The position numbers and the translations under genes are program-made. The notes under the pieces were generated by a model, which saw only the letters and a program-made list of their open reading frames with translations, made no database searches and had not been told where the DNA came from. A stretch of DNA of 64,000 nt. It comes from Spinellus fusiger. Lineage: Eukaryota; Mucoromycota; Mucoromycetes; Mucorales; Phycomycetaceae. Location: positions 310,001 through 374,000 of the forward strand of contig JALLLS010000002.1 of assembly GCA_025094145.1 (NCBI GenBank), read 5' to 3'. This document shows, piece by piece, positions 10,608 to 21,403 of this stretch (the first letter of the stretch is position 1; each line of letters begins with the position of its first letter).

Positions 10608-11758
10608 ATGGTGTTTGGCCTAGAAAAGTTCTACTCTCGTCTTTCCTTCAATTCTAACAATTCCAATGCACAGAAAGACGCATTTGAACAAATACTGCAG
10701 GACTTTGATATCTCTACCAAGGACCTGCAGGAGATTATTACCAAGTTTGGTGCAGATATGAACAAGGGACTGGCCTCCTCCGAAGAAACATGTAAGTACA
10801 AGAGAATGACTCGACATGTATCGGGACACAGAAGCTGGGGACTAATCAGATGTTGTGGGACATCTGCAATCACCAGTGGCCATGATTGGTAGCTATGTTG
10901 CCGGAGCACCTACAGGAGAAGAGACGGGCAGATACCTTGCTCTTGACTTGGGAGGCACCAATTTACGTGTGTGTGGGTTTACACTGCTTGGCCATGGTGA
11001 ATACACAGTGCACCAACAGAAATACGTTGTCTCGGATGAACTCAAAAAGGGAGACATTCGCTATCTCTGCGACTTTATTGCTGACTGTGTCGACAACTTT
11101 ATCACCGAGAATGGCTCTGAAAGCGTGGGGTCTGATTTGCAGCTTGGCTTTACCTTTTCTTTTCCAGTGCTTCAGACAGCGATCAACCGTGGTACAGTTT
11201 TACGCTGGACAAAAGGATTCAACTGCAGTGGGGCCATTGGTAAAGACATTGTTGTTCTTCTTCAAGACGCTTTCTTGCGTAAGAACGTCTGTGTTCAGAT
11301 TGCTGCTGTAGGTGAAGATTTCATTTTATTCCATGTTTTATGTTTTGTGTTTTGTGTTATATATTCTATTCTATTCTATTCTATATTCTATTCTATTCTA
11401 TTTTACTTTCCTGACCTTGGTGGTGGTGTGGGTGTGGGTGTGTGTCTGTGTCTGTGTGTGGGGTATTTTCTGGGAGCTCGCGGGAGTTTTTATTTTTATT
11501 TTGGACGGACGGGACTATCTTTGGATTTCTCATTCTCACCTTTCTCATCTTTCTCATCTTTTTATTCATGGGCTTGTCGGGGATGAAATAGCTCGTCAAT
11601 GATACAGTAGGTACTCTCATGGCCCATGCCTACAAGTATCCTGAAACAAGTATGGGTGTTATTCTGGGCACAGGCACTAATGCAGGTACGTGCTACTCTT
11701 TTGCTCCTTGTTCGATAACAAAAAAAAAGTAAAAGTAATAATGTACTCCCTTTTTCTA

Positions 11759-11789
<31 letters not shown>

Positions 11790-12527
11790 GCCTATCTGGA
11801 AAAACTCACCAACATCACAAAATGGGAGAGGGAATCTACAAGCACTGAAATGGTAGTCAACATGGAATGGGGAGCTTTTGACAATGAAAGAAAGGTTCTC
11901 CCTCTCACTGTTCACGACAACAAGTTGGACAGAGAATCCATCAACCCACACAAGCAGACATATGAGAAGCTGATCTCTGGCATGTACTTGGGAGAAATTG
12001 CTCGCAATGCCATTCTGTACCTCGTAGATCGTATGCTGTTATTCAAAGGCTTCTCTTCTGATGAAATGAACAAGCAGTGGGGTCTTGACACAGCCTATAT
12101 CTCCGCCATCAGTGGTGATCATACAAGTGATCTTACAGAGACAAAACATATTCTGGAAAGTGTAATGCAGATTCCTCAAACAACCCTTACAGACCGTCAA
12201 ATGGTCAAAGAGATCTCCATTGCAGTGGGCCGTCGTGCTGCACGTCTTTCTGTATGCGGTATGAGCGCAGTGATTGCCCAACAAGGCAGAATGGGTATGG
12301 ATTCTCTTGTGGCCATTGATGGGTCTGTGTACGAGTTCTTCCCCAAATTTGAGGAATACATGACAGAGGCACTGGTTGAACTGTATGGAGACAACGGTCG
12401 ACGTATCAAGTTCGCATTGGCGCGGGACGGCTCTGGTCTTGGTGCAGCTATTATTGCAATGATGTCTCACAAAACATCGAAAGCCAACGCAGGCATCAAC
12501 AGTACACAAAAAGATACCTCTGATTAA
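10608..12527 (+). CDS. Hexokinase
   Basis: Phosphorylates glucose and other hexoses with ATP, the first step of glycolysis. Four exons: 10608-10791, 10877-11307, 11592-11685, 11791-12527; 481 aa, the normal single-domain fungal length. Visible are the phosphate-1 loop LALDLGGTNLRVCGF, the sugar-binding segment LGFTFSFP, WTKGFNCSG, the catalytic LVNDTVGTLMA, GVILGTGTNA and, near the C-terminus, the adenosine-binding region (AIDGSVYEFFPKF, DGSGLGAAI). Intron 2 uses donor GTAGGT inside what would otherwise read Ala-Ala-Val, and is 284 nt with GT- and ATTCT-rich repeats. Intron 3 ends in a perfect run of about ten AAT units directly at the acceptor. The start is the ATG before VFGLEKFYS. Whether it is a hexokinase or a glucokinase in specificity cannot be told from the sequence. 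Confidence 0.93.
11760..11790 (+). repeat. (AAT)n microsatellite forming the 3' splice site of hexokinase intron 3
   Basis: About ten uninterrupted AAT units run straight into the AG acceptor. Length changes would alter the distance between branch point and acceptor. Confidence 0.8.
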
Positions 12528-14590
12528 GTCTACACCAGGAGATCTCTCTGGCTTTTAAGAGGTGAGATTACCTTTTTTTCTTTCCTTCTTTCTTTTACGT
12601 GGTCTGCCTACTTTCTTTTTATAGAATACTATTTAAAATCGAAGGTTTGCTGGCATCCAACTTGTTATTTCCTTTTGTAGAATACCTCACTATCAAATTG
12701 TATTATAAAGTACATTGTTTATGAATAAAAGTGTTGATGATAATGCTATGGTTGATACTATAATACTATAGCTACTGCCCAAGTATATTCTGTAGAGCAG
12801 TAGAAACTACACTCTAAAAGCCTTGTGATTTATCCTTGGGAGATAGATAACTATTCTCAGTAGTATACCTTAGACACCCTAGACAGTAGAGAAGACCACC
12901 TAAGACTGACTTGAAAGGAGTCTTTGCTTGCCTAATAACAATACAATGAGTGTCTTGTGGATTAGAATAAACCATAGCCCAGAGGAAGACACTACTTACC
13001 TTTTTATCACTAGAATAGTCCTAGGTAGTGTCTATCACTTCCTTCTATTGTTTCTCTTTGTTAATCATAGTACATTACCTTGCTCAGTTATGCTCATCTC
13101 AATGAGTGCTTAAGTATCAAATTGTATAGACAGTGTGGGAAATAACAAAAGGAGGGGAATATCAAAACAAATAATAATGTTTCATCTATTATTTTAGTGA
13201 TCTATTACACTTTAACCTCAACTCACAAGATCCACAAGTCAAAATTCACAAGTCAAACAATTCACACTTTATTTGGCTTGAGCCTAAAGTCCAGTATTAG
13301 AAACAATATCTTGTTATCATTAAGTACTATTGTTGATACCAGTTACAATGAGATAATTGAGGTGATTGTGAATACTGAGTCAATAAATGGCTATAATGTT
13401 CTTAATATAAGTAAGTTTGGTTCTATTTTATGGACAATGACCACTAGAGTTGATTCAGTGTGTTCTATAATAAATCTTTCTCAATCAATGTTATGCTGAA
13501 AATATTGTGGGCTTATGGATAACAAACTATGTTAAACAATAAATTCAGTGATTGAGTTGCAATGTCAGGTTTACCTCTTCCTTTTATCCAACTTTATAGT
13601 GTTTAATTGCACAGTCCATAGTCAATGCTAAAACAGACAGACAGTGAGAAGGTTCTTTTCAAGCACATTAGCCAACCAAAGAAAACAAGTTGAGAATAAG
13701 AAAAAGTCAGCTACTCAAGTCATTAAAGCCTATCTTGTTTATACTCTAGGAAGCTATTTGGATCAAAGTCTATTTTATTAAAGATGTAGATAACTACACT
13801 TTTATATTAGTTTGGTATTTCTTTTTTTTTTACTATGAATTTGAATATTTTGCTGTTCTCAAGCAATAGATATGGTCTTCATAGAACATTCAGGCAGACT
13901 GGGAAAGTTAACTGTTCTGTTCTATAGTGTGTATAATCTTGGTCATGTATTTCAAGGCCATAGAATTCCATAAAGTGATTTTGTTGTAAAATATCTCCTT
14001 TATTTTGTAATAAAGGGCACTATGATTATCAACAGAACTACTAGAGAGACGAATTGGTAGTAGTTCGGTCTCTAGCAGGAACAACGAAATGGAGTATTGG
14101 ATACAAAGGCTAGTCTAGGGAAATCAAAGAGAGTACATGAACAGGAACACAACACACGATTTGATCACAACGGGTAACTAGGCAACTGTTCTTTAAGCAA
14201 TTCTTTTCTTTCTAGAATGTTGTTATAGTCTGCATTACTTTGGTAGTTCTGATTAAGCAAATGACTTGTGAAAATTCGATTTATTCTTTTCTGCTCAGAT
14301 ATTAATACCTGCCAACCACACTGTCTGTTGTTCTTCATAACTTCTACCTTTATTTTGTTTGCCTTTGTCTGGCATATAAACCAACAGTTGTGATCTGGTG
14401 AGTGTTTGTGTATGTTTATTATGTCTGACATGTTAGTCAGTTTCTATTGTATATTCTTTTATTTTAATAAACCCAGTGAATCTGTTAAAAAGACAAAGGC
14501 AAGAAGGTGCCAGTTCAAGGGTAATACGACACACACCTAGAGTATGTTGATACATCTCGAACTAATTATTTTTACTATTATTCTATTATT
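12528..14590. other. Gene-poor AT-rich stretch
   Basis: About 2 kb with no recognisable gene. Short open frames at 13197-13499 (+) and 14165-14431 (-) encode unrecognised peptides of 88-100 aa; the second is lysine-rich with CGWQVL and HNCWFICQT and might be a fragment of an unknown repeat protein. An imperfect stem (CTAGAGAGACGAA ... TTCGGTCTCTAG) lies at about 14040-14073. Confidence 0.35.
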
Positions 14591-15064
14591 AAAAAGGGGT
14601 ATTGGCACCTAAAAGGATTGGAGTATGATCCTGCCAAACTGCCATTCGTTGCTTATAGTGCAAGAATGAAAGGAGAAGATACTATCAAGTTTAAAGGTCA
14701 TCGTGTTGGTTTGACGAGAATTTTATATCAATCATTGAAAAAAAGAGACAAAAAGATGGAGATCTTCTTATGGTTGATGTTGATGAGTTCGGAATATCGA
14801 GAGTAAACCTGATTGACCTCTCACCTAATATGAAACGTTCTTCTAACAGTTACTCTGTTTTCTTTTTTTGTTCTAAAGATCTGCCATACTTATAACACAA
14901 ATAACCTCACCGAAGTATTAGTGAATTTCAACAATATCCACGCTTGCCAAAGTTGTGAAATTGTTTAGAACAGAGATGTGAATGCATCAAAGAATATCTA
15001 TACAATTGCAGAAGAGGAGTTAAAGGGTCTCCACCGACCAGTTCCATTCTGTAGAAAAGAATAG
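14591..15064 (+). pseudogene. Decayed TnpB/Fanzor-type (IS605 OrfB-like) nuclease gene, C-terminal third
   Basis: RNA-guided nuclease family of transposons. The readable frame begins around LPFVAYSARM and FKGHRVGLTRILYQSLKK. A one-base frameshift near 14750-14758 (A-rich) moves it into GDLLMVDVDEFGISR, which matches the RuvC-II acidic segment. After a plausible intron (GTAAAC ... AAAG, about 14804-14878) the frame gives ICHTYNTNNL, then ACQSCEIV, a TAG stop, then NRDVNASKNIYTI, matching the zinc ribbon and RuvC-III. Three lesions are therefore visible: the frameshift, Tyr in place of the second zinc-ribbon Cys, and a stop where Trp is usual (TGG to TAG). No N-terminal part is detectable upstream, so this is a 5'-truncated relic. 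Assignment is from motif order recalled from mucoralean proteins of this family. Confidence 0.6.
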
Positions 15065-15083
15065 ATATTCTTTGATGCATTCA
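14979..15083. repeat. 23-bp perfect inverted repeat across the 3' end of the TnpB-like relic
   Basis: 14979-15001 (in the RuvC-III coding segment) is exactly the reverse complement of 15061-15083, which overlaps the relic's final stop codon. The loop is 59 nt, so the RNA could fold into a long hairpin. Confidence 0.8.
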
Positions 15084-17837
15084 TATCATATATCGCCACA
15101 TCGAAAGTGGTTTCCTCCGGGATTCAGATATTTACAGGTAAATTTACATAATAATCTTATTAAGAACTAACATGAGTATATCTCACTTTATTTTTGCTCC
15201 TCAAATCGATGTCATCTCTTAAACAATTGTATGTCGATTATTTCCTTTTATATCCTAAAGATCTCCTGGTGTGTAGATATAGAAATAGAAATAGAATTAC
15301 AAACATAATATCCAATTAAAGAAATGATGATAATTAATAGTCCGTTTGTTTTATTTTATATCCCAAATACCTTTGAGCGTGAAGAAAGCAACAGTGTAAT
15401 TTACAAAAATAAACTATTCTTCAATAACATTGTTTATTATATAGTAATGATTAGCAAATAATGGTTGTTAGTGTAGCTGTTGATCTAGAGTAGTGAAGAG
15501 GCAGTGGGTTTATCTATCTCATTGAGTATAAACAGATAAATATTATGGAAAAAAAAAGAATCTTTCTTATTATTATTTACTTTAAAGTTCTTTAATTATC
15601 TGGAAATAGAATAATGCATTAATTAAAAGTGAATTAATAGAAACAACTTACAAGGCAGAGTTAGTTAGGATGATCCATCATCTTGTTCTCGTTTATGAAT
15701 TTAGATTGTCACTTGTATTTGAATAGAATACAGGTGTTATTTACATATCAAATGTTTTATTATGATTTAACAGGACTTTTTTTTATTTTATCTATTGATT
15801 CCATAATGATAATAAAGCATGAGAGTGGTTGTCGGTAGTGCAAGAATATGTGAAATACATCTAATGTGTGTCAATTCTTATTATAATAGTCATTCACTTT
15901 GGATCTATTGGCCAGTGCAAAGAATACAAAATATACTTGCATATATAGTTTATCAGATGCATAAAAACAAAGAATAAAATATTAAATTTATAGGATCGAA
16001 TCATGTTGGTAGCTCTTTATTTATTCTTTCTATCTGTTATGGTGTTTTCTCGGTGCTAAAACATAAAATAAATGCAAACAATGGATTTTGGCTCAATGAA
16101 GTATTTCTCTTTCTTCATTTGTGTATTTAAACGGAGAAAATAAAAACAGCCAATCATAAAGGTAGATGGGCCCGTGGAATATATCATTTCTTTACAAATT
16201 ACATGGTTCTTTTGATCTAAGTATTGGCTCAGGACGTTTTGTTTTATTTTAGTTTTGGTAAGCTTGGTAATCTTGGTTGCACTGGAAGGAAATTAAGCAC
16301 AAAGAAAGCCGGAAAACCCTGAAAGTCGGACTATTAACCTACTTTCCTAGTCTCTGTATCTTCTGATTTATTCCAGATTATTCCGTTGGGTGCATTTATC
16401 TGACAGAGGTGTAAGCACTTGTTACTGTTGGGTGTGAAATAAAGATTTACTGTTTTTGTAGACACCACATGTATTCATATGCATAGAAAATGCACTGATA
16501 AGAGACAGAATTTGATATACATAAGGCTTTAATAGTCTTTAACGAACAGATGAGTTGTAACACTGAGCCGCCATTGTCAGGAAATAAAAGCGGAAACCCA
16601 CAGGGGTGGGAGGGGTGGGAGATTTCCATGTCTTTCCGTCTTCCCCACTTTATTAAGTTTAAAAACTGGATAAACACAATAAAATGGAGATAATAAGAAT
16701 AGTAGAAAAGTTATGGTAACAGGTGCCCAATATGGAGAATGGACTCAGGTCCGTTTGTCTTACACCTGACCTGCATTAGCACAGTAGAATATCTCCTCAA
16801 GGTCTCATTTGACTAGACCTTTATAGCTAATAAGCCAGATACTAGTAAAAGAGAACGACATAGACAATGATAAAGATGTTCTGGAATAGACTATAGGCTT
16901 TTATTACTGATAATATTAATAATAAATGAGATATATAAAAAGATAGATATAAGATTAACACCACCACATCTCTTCTGACACATCTAATATATAATTATAA
17001 ATATATTATATGGGAAGCTGAGGAAGATTTATTGTAAGCCAAACTGTCATCAATAATGAGAATATACTCTTTCTTTTTACTCCCAGTCAAGAGAAGGTGT
17101 GGATTTGTTACATTTATCAGCTCATTTAGATGTTTGGTTTGTTTGATGATACTTATGACATCTGAACACCTTTTAAAGAAAGAAAATACAAGTATAACAA
17201 TAAGTCAAGTGCTCATCTTTCTGTAGGGTAGTTTTTTTTATTATTATTTTAATTTCTTAAAAAAACATAACATAACATAACATAACATAACATAACATAA
17301 TATAATATAATATAAACTGACTTATTACTCGATATATTCTTATGCATACTAACATTGATGTTCTTGATCGTTTCTTCTGTTTATCATTTTGCTCTTTTAA
17401 TGATGAGCTCAATGTAACATAACACTTGGCTTGGAAGTGTTCATCTTTAATGCAAGGAATATTAATGATTGTAGAGATTGTATTCTCTTTTCTAAGTGGG
17501 CCGAGCCCTAAACAAGAGACAATAGTATTCAGTATCACTGGTGATGATAATGCCTCTACTAACAATGCTGATTCTACTAATAGCACTAATTCTTGCAACA
17601 GTCTTTTCATCAGTATCGTGTTGTAACTATGAAACACATGAACATTAAGAACCCCGACAGCAGTGCTGTGGTATACAGTCCCAAGTAATAAGTGAGTGGA
17701 CAGAAAATTTTATTTTTCTATTTTTTATTTTGAGAAATAAAGGTATATCTATCAGTTTAAGATGTTCTTAATAAAAGATTCATGAAATAACACAAGATTT
17801 TTAATAGTTGTTCTTTAGATGTTTGTCTATATTCTTA
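15084..17837. other. AT-rich gene desert
   Basis: About 2.75 kb with no recognisable coding sequence on either strand. Contains a (CATAA)n microsatellite at about 17266-17300 that changes to TATAA. Probably decayed transposon DNA. Confidence 0.45.
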
Positions 17838-18280
17838 TTATAAAAATATTACTCGGTGCTTTGTAATAGAGTCTTTATTTTTAATCACTCTAGTCCCTTT
17901 ATCATTGCCCACAACTGTAAAGCGGGACTCATCAGACCAAACAGCCTTGTTTTCACATCATTCATATCTCTTAAATGAAGTGTAATTATTTGCATAGGGT
18001 TTCTGCGAATAGACAAAACGATAGCCAGTTTTGAAGTAGATGACACCTCTTCAAGTCTTTCTATATGCATTCTGGGTCGATTTATGCCTTTGTTTTTATA
18101 CAATTGGACACTCTTGCCCACTGTGCTCTTTGGGATATCAATACTGTCAGAAATCTCTTGATAAGTAGCATGTCTTTTCCATTGTCCTATGGTCTGACCT
18201 CTAATAAATATATCATGCTCTCTAAGACTATCTTTATATTCTTGGCTAAGACTTGGCTGATTTTCATTGCTTGGAGTCAT
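17838..18280 (-). pseudogene. Decayed Tc1/mariner-family transposase
   Basis: Begins with an N-terminal helix-turn-helix region (TIGQWKRHATYQEISDSI, then IPKSTVGKSVQLYKNKG) followed by RRNPMQIITLHLRDMNDV, typical of Tc1-like transposases. Then a frameshift and an apparent internal deletion of roughly 50 residues occur near 17955, after which the other frame reads AVWSDESRFTVVGNDKGTRV, the segment carrying the second catalytic Asp of the DDE/DDD triad. The frame stops soon after (17838), so the last acidic residue is missing. Inactive. No terminal inverted repeats were found around it. Confidence 0.75.
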
Positions 18281-18698
18281 TTCTTGAATAAGTTATAAGA
18301 GAGAAGAAAAAGACCTCTATTTTATTTTTCAAATATAAATAAAAAATTGGTTAGCCATCCACTCATTGATTGCATGGAACTATATATCTTAATTGCTCAG
18401 AAGCTATCATAAGGTGATTATTAGGCTCAATGCGTGAATAGCAACTAAACACCCAAAAATAAAAATAAAAATACTTTGAGCTGTAGCACTATCGTATTTA
18501 TGGGTGGACTTTATATGGCTTGCTAATGTACTATTGCTTCTATATTTCGAAGCATACTTCTATATTTCGAAGCATACTTCTATTGCCATTCTTAGTAATA
18601 AACTACTACTCTGACTTCATTGTAGATAGTAGAATATAGTTTAATATTCATATTCACCAATAAAGATAAGATCAAACACAATTATTTATAGGATAAGT
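18281..18698. other. Short intergenic stretch with a tandem duplication
   Basis: Between the Tc1 relic and the HTH-array gene. Contains two tandem copies of a 19-20 bp ATACTTCTATATTTCGAAGC unit near 18535-18580. Nothing else seen. Confidence 0.5.
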
Positions 18699-20189
18699 TC
18701 AAGTCTCATCATTGGCCTGTAAAAGGTGGACTGTACAGCTGGATTGATCATGCTCCTGCTTAATCTCTTCATTGTCTGTAGTGAGCTGTGATTCCACTTG
18801 TGAGTTTGGCTCAACTTCATTGGTAATTATGGACTTGGTCTCGATATCTTTTGTAGGTTCAAGACTTTCATTCTTCCTGGATGCCTTCAATATATTGTAA
18901 ACAGTCGATAAACCAATGCCAACCATGGCAGCTATCTTTTTTTGACTGAGTCCATTGACCTTGTGTTCATGTACGATGGTTTTGCGCATGTCTTCATCAA
19001 CACGTTTTCCCTTTTCACAAGTCTTATGTAGAGTTCCAGTACTAAGTGTATGTTCATTCAATATTTTACTAACAGTCGATAAGCTAGTACCCACTATGGC
19101 AGCTATCTTTTTTTGAGTGAGTCCATTGACCTTGTACTCATGTACGATGGTTTTGCGCATGTCTTCATCAACACGTTTTCCCTTTTTACAAGTCTTATGG
19201 GGAATTCCAGTACTAAGTGTATGTTTCCTCAAAATATTGCTAACAGTCTTTTGGTCAATATCAACCATGACAGCTATCTTCCTTTGACTGAGTCCATTGA
19301 CCTTGTGTTCATGTATAACAGTGTTGTGCATGTCTTCATCAACACGTCCCCACTTTTTACGAGTCTTATGGGGAACTCCGGTGCTAAGTGTATGTTTCCT
19401 CAATATTGTACCAACAGTTGTTTGGCTAGTGCCAACCATGGCAGCTATCTTCCTTTGACTGAGTCCATTGACCTTGTACTCATGTACAATAGTTTTGCAC
19501 ATGTCGTCATCAACACGTCCCCACTTTTTACGAGTCGTATGTAGAGTTCCAGTACTAAGTGTATGTTCATTCAATATTTTACTAACAGTCGATAAGCTAG
19601 TACCCACTATGGCAGCTATCTTTTTTTGAGTGAGTCCATTGACCTTGTACTCATGTACGATGGTTTTGCGCATGTCTTCATCAACACGTTTTCCCTTTTT
19701 ACAAGTCTTATGGGGAATTCCAGTACTAAGTGTATGTTTCCTCAAAATATTGCTAACAGTCTTTTGGTCAATATCAACCATGACAGCTATCTTCCTTTGA
19801 CTGAGTCCATTGACCTTGTGTTCATGTATAACAGTGTTGCGCATGTCTTCATCAACACGTCCCCACTTTTTACGAGTCTTATGGGGAATTCCAGTACTAA
19901 GTGTATGTTCATTCAATATTTTACTAATAGTACATGTACTGGTGCCCACCATGGCTGCTATCTTTTTTTGAGTGAGTCCATTGACCTTGTGTTCATGTAA
20001 GATGGTTTTGCGCATGTCTTCATCAACACGTTTCCCTTTTTTACGAGTCTTATGGGTATCTTCATCACTGAAATTCTGTTTATTGGTGTCCGTTTCCTCT
20101 GTATTGTTTCGTTGTTCAGTCATGCTTGCTTCTTCATTCGTGAAGGCCTTTTCAATATCATTTGCTTCTTCAGTGAATGAAATAGACAT
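18699..20189 (-). CDS. Seven-unit tandem helix-turn-helix array protein, no catalytic domain
   Basis: Intact intronless 496-aa ORF. It has a 45-aa acidic Ser/Thr/Glu-rich head, seven consecutive units of exactly 57 aa (residues 46-444), and a 52-aa acidic tail. Each unit has a basic lead (HKTRKKGKRVDEDM), a first helix (KTIVHEHKVNGL) and a helix-turn-helix (SQKKIAAMVG then TVSKILNEH), closed by the linker TLSTGIP. Two flavours occur, one ending KILNEH and one ending ILRKH, in the order A-B-A-B-B-A-A. The fold resembles the homeodomain-like HTH of Tc1-type transposases or Psq-like domains, but no DDE domain, nuclease or zinc finger follows. Seven units kept in one frame argue for a translated DNA-binding array. 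Function unknown: possibly a transposon-derived DNA-binding or repeat-binding protein. Confidence 0.8.
   Translation of the reverse strand: MSISFTEEANDIEKAFTNEEASMTEQRNNTEETDTNKQNFSDEDTHKTRKKGKRVDEDMRKTILHEHKVNGLTQKKIAAMVGTSTCTISKILNEHTLSTGIPHKTRKKWGRVDEDMRNTVIHEHKVNGLSQRKIAVMVDIDQKTVSNILRKHTLSTGIPHKTCKKGKRVDEDMRKTIVHEYKVNGLTQKKIAAIVGTSLSTVSKILNEHTLSTGTLHTTRKKWGRVDDDMCKTIVHEYKVNGLSQRKIAAMVGTSQTTVGTILRKHTLSTGVPHKTRKKWGRVDEDMHNTVIHEHKVNGLSQRKIAVMVDIDQKTVSNILRKHTLSTGIPHKTCKKGKRVDEDMRKTIVHEYKVNGLTQKKIAAIVGTSLSTVSKILNEHTLSTGTLHKTCEKGKRVDEDMRKTIVHEHKVNGLSQKKIAAMVGIGLSTVYNILKASRKNESLEPTKDIETKSIITNEVEPNSQVESQLTTDNEEIKQEHDQSSCTVHLLQANDET
18858..20054 (-). repeat. Seven 171-bp tandem coding repeats
   Basis: Units on the minus strand: 19884-20054, 19713-19883, 19542-19712, 19371-19541, 19200-19370, 19029-19199, 18858-19028. 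Units 2+3 (19542-19883) and 5+6 (19029-19370) are a 342-bp duplication differing by one base that I can see (T at 19327, C at 19840, giving His versus Arg), offset by exactly three units (513 bp). Confidence 0.93.
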
Positions 20190-21403
20190 TGAGTAATGAA
20201 GGTAGAGAATTGATATAGCTACGCTCCGGTGTAAATAAAGTAAACAGAAAGCAACCTCGGATATTTCAAATTCCGAACTGTTTTCATATCAAGACAACAT
20301 ACAGTCCAGAGTATATTATTTTATTATTATTTTAGGTGTAAATGCTATTTGCACATTGAGCATATTAGCCACTTTATCATAGCTTTTGAACAATTAAGAC
20401 ATACATATAAACACTATAAATACAAAAGTGAAAAGATAATGGGAAATGAGTAGAAATGACAGTAGATGCTAAGTTAAGAATAGACATCCAAAAAGGCCAT
20501 AAAGTCAGCAAGGAAACCAGGACACCAAAATAAAAGATAACCATCATCCTGTGGCGATTCGAAATCCGACGAGGGATAATTAGAGCAACTTGGACAATCC
20601 TGAAAATAAATACAGCAACTACACTTGCAGCTTCTGGCTTTGATAAACAGGTTATGAATGGGTGGTAGAGAAGTATTTGCACTCTATAGCAGTGTTGGTA
20701 TTCCCACTCAACACACCCATCAGCAGTTTATAGTTACAGACATGTCTTTTTCTCTGAGAATTTAAACACAAAGCTAAATCAGAGAACAAGCCTCCCCTTT
20801 TTTTCACTATTGAGACTGAATTGCCATGAAAGAGATACCTCACCAAGTCTATTTCTACGTTTTTATAGAGGGAGAGGTTGTAAGTGGTTTATATCTATTC
20901 ATAAAAGAATCATGGACCCTTTCTTATTTGTAATGTTGATTGAACAGAAGAGAAAAGATGTTAATAGACAGGCATTCAATGTCTTGTCTTGAAAGCGGCC
21001 AGCCAAATATAACAGATCAAGGCTTGAGAGGAGAGTTAAAGAAATGGCCGGAGAGCGGAATGTTGACTGAGGTAGAGGACGCCGGAAAGGATGGAGCCTT
21101 CCTTTCTTTTTCGTACTTTGTACTTGGTGAGTGCATACCATGAGTCTATAGAATCCTCCTAGTCTACACGATGCATGCATCTATATATATATCCATCCAT
21201 CCATCCATCCATCCACCTATATCCACCTATATCCACCTATATCCACCTATATCCACCTATATCCACCTATATCCACCTATATCCACCTATATCCATCTAT
21301 CCATCCATCTATTCTTTCATCATAAAGGCTTAATACGTGCATAAATCAGTTTTGACGTGATATCAAAAAGACAAGATTACTCACTCATCCTAGGAATATA
21401 GCC
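20190..21403. other. Intergenic, upstream of RPL10
   Basis: About 1.2 kb. A hydrophobic 101-aa open frame (20377-20682, minus) is unrecognised and unsupported. The last 220 bp carry ATCC and ATATCCACCT repeats next to RPL10. Confidence 0.4.
21182..21318. repeat. (ATCC)n followed by a 10-bp CTATATCCAC array upstream of RPL10
   Basis: Six or so ATCC units, then about eight near-identical copies of CTATATCCAC, then ATCC again. The array ends about 85 bp before the RPL10 ATG, so it lies inside the core promoter region. Confidence 0.85.

Noticed and set aside
13197..13499. 100-aa plus-strand open frame
   Set aside because: Starts at a non-ATG codon, AT-driven Ile/Ser/Asn composition, no motif.
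14165..14431. 88-aa minus-strand open frame with HNCWFICQT
   Set aside because: Unbiased composition is intriguing, but there is no recognised family, no flanking exon and AT-rich surroundings; not enough to call a gene.
18699..20189. The HTH array considered as a centromeric or satellite repeat of 171 bp, a period typical of some satellites
   Set aside because: The period is exactly 57 codons, the frame is open through all seven units with unique acidic ends, and differences between units are mostly sensible amino-acid changes.
20377..20682. Hydrophobic 101-aa minus-strand frame that could be a membrane protein
   Set aside because: Hydrophobicity follows from AT-rich DNA read in this frame; no splice partners or family signature.
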